23,360 bases of DNA, taken from assembly GCA_913055925.1 (NCBI GenBank), contig CAJXLH010000008.1, positions 1 to 23,360 on the forward strand, given 5' to 3'. Positions 23,360 through 23,360 of the stretch are shown here, piece by piece. Every line of letters begins with the position of its first letter. The stretch's first letter is position 1. The notes under the pieces are model-generated. The model did no database searches and was not told where the DNA came from. It saw only the letters and a list, made by a program, of their open reading frames with translations. The translations under genes were made by a program, and so were the position numbers. Source of the DNA: an uncultured Maritalea sp. (lineage in GTDB: Bacteria; Pseudomonadota; Alphaproteobacteria; Rhizobiales; Devosiaceae).

Positions 23360-23360
23360 A

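Overview
The window is bacterial chromosome of moderate GC, and most of it is ordinary housekeeping sequence. Gene content and protein sequences point to an alphaproteobacterium, probably Hyphomicrobiales-like. The signs are a TIGR01459-type HAD protein, an alphaproteobacterial IleS without the C-terminal zinc cysteines, a TipF-like degenerate EAL protein, a CheY/CheZ pair, and a CIRCE-controlled groESL operon with a Gly/Met-rich GroEL tail. No tRNA, rRNA or CRISPR was seen. The lineage is inferred by eye from protein sequence, not from a search.

Layout. Bases 1-1658 (minus) hold the N-terminal half of SMC, preceded by a DsbA-type thiol oxidoreductase lipoprotein (1689-2384, minus). A long minus-strand block, transcribed right to left, runs ribF (9075-10052), a 333-base non-coding leader/promoter region, ileS, lspA, a small lipoprotein, rluB and rsmD. 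Several junctions in it are tight or overlapping. On the plus strand cheY-cheZ (10265-11297) is divergent from ribF and convergent with a minus-strand pair, a TipF-like EAL protein and a HAD phosphatase (13425 down to 11323). Divergent from that pair is a plus-strand sigma-54 response regulator (13648-15108) followed by a GNAT acetyltransferase that looks frameshifted (15112-15553). The next minus-strand pair encodes a polyprenyl-phosphate glycosyltransferase with a GtrA domain and a GT39-type membrane glycosyltransferase (18536 down to 15537). Then groES-groEL (18846-20832) follows a perfect CIRCE operator and ends at a strong intrinsic terminator.

Accessory end. After the groEL terminator the sequence changes character. 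There is about 440 bases without a convincing gene, carrying a REP-like ATTCCCGC/GCGGGAAT repeat. Then comes an AT-richer two-gene cassette (21328-23233). Its first gene is unrecognised. Its second has five tandem pentapeptide repeats followed by a long, apparently helical region. The two reading frames overlap, and an 18-base perfect palindrome sits across the first start codon. This is the best candidate in the window for an undescribed system, although no function can be read from the sequence. The last 127 bases hold only a short minus-strand open frame running off the edge.

How the genes fit together. The SMC, RsmD, RluB, IleS, LspA, RibF and GroESL genes are core chromosome, translation, envelope and folding functions. 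cheYZ and the TipF-like gene suggest a small motility-related neighbourhood. The GT2-GtrA/GT39 pair is most simply a lipid-linked sugar donor system modifying an envelope glycan or lipid.
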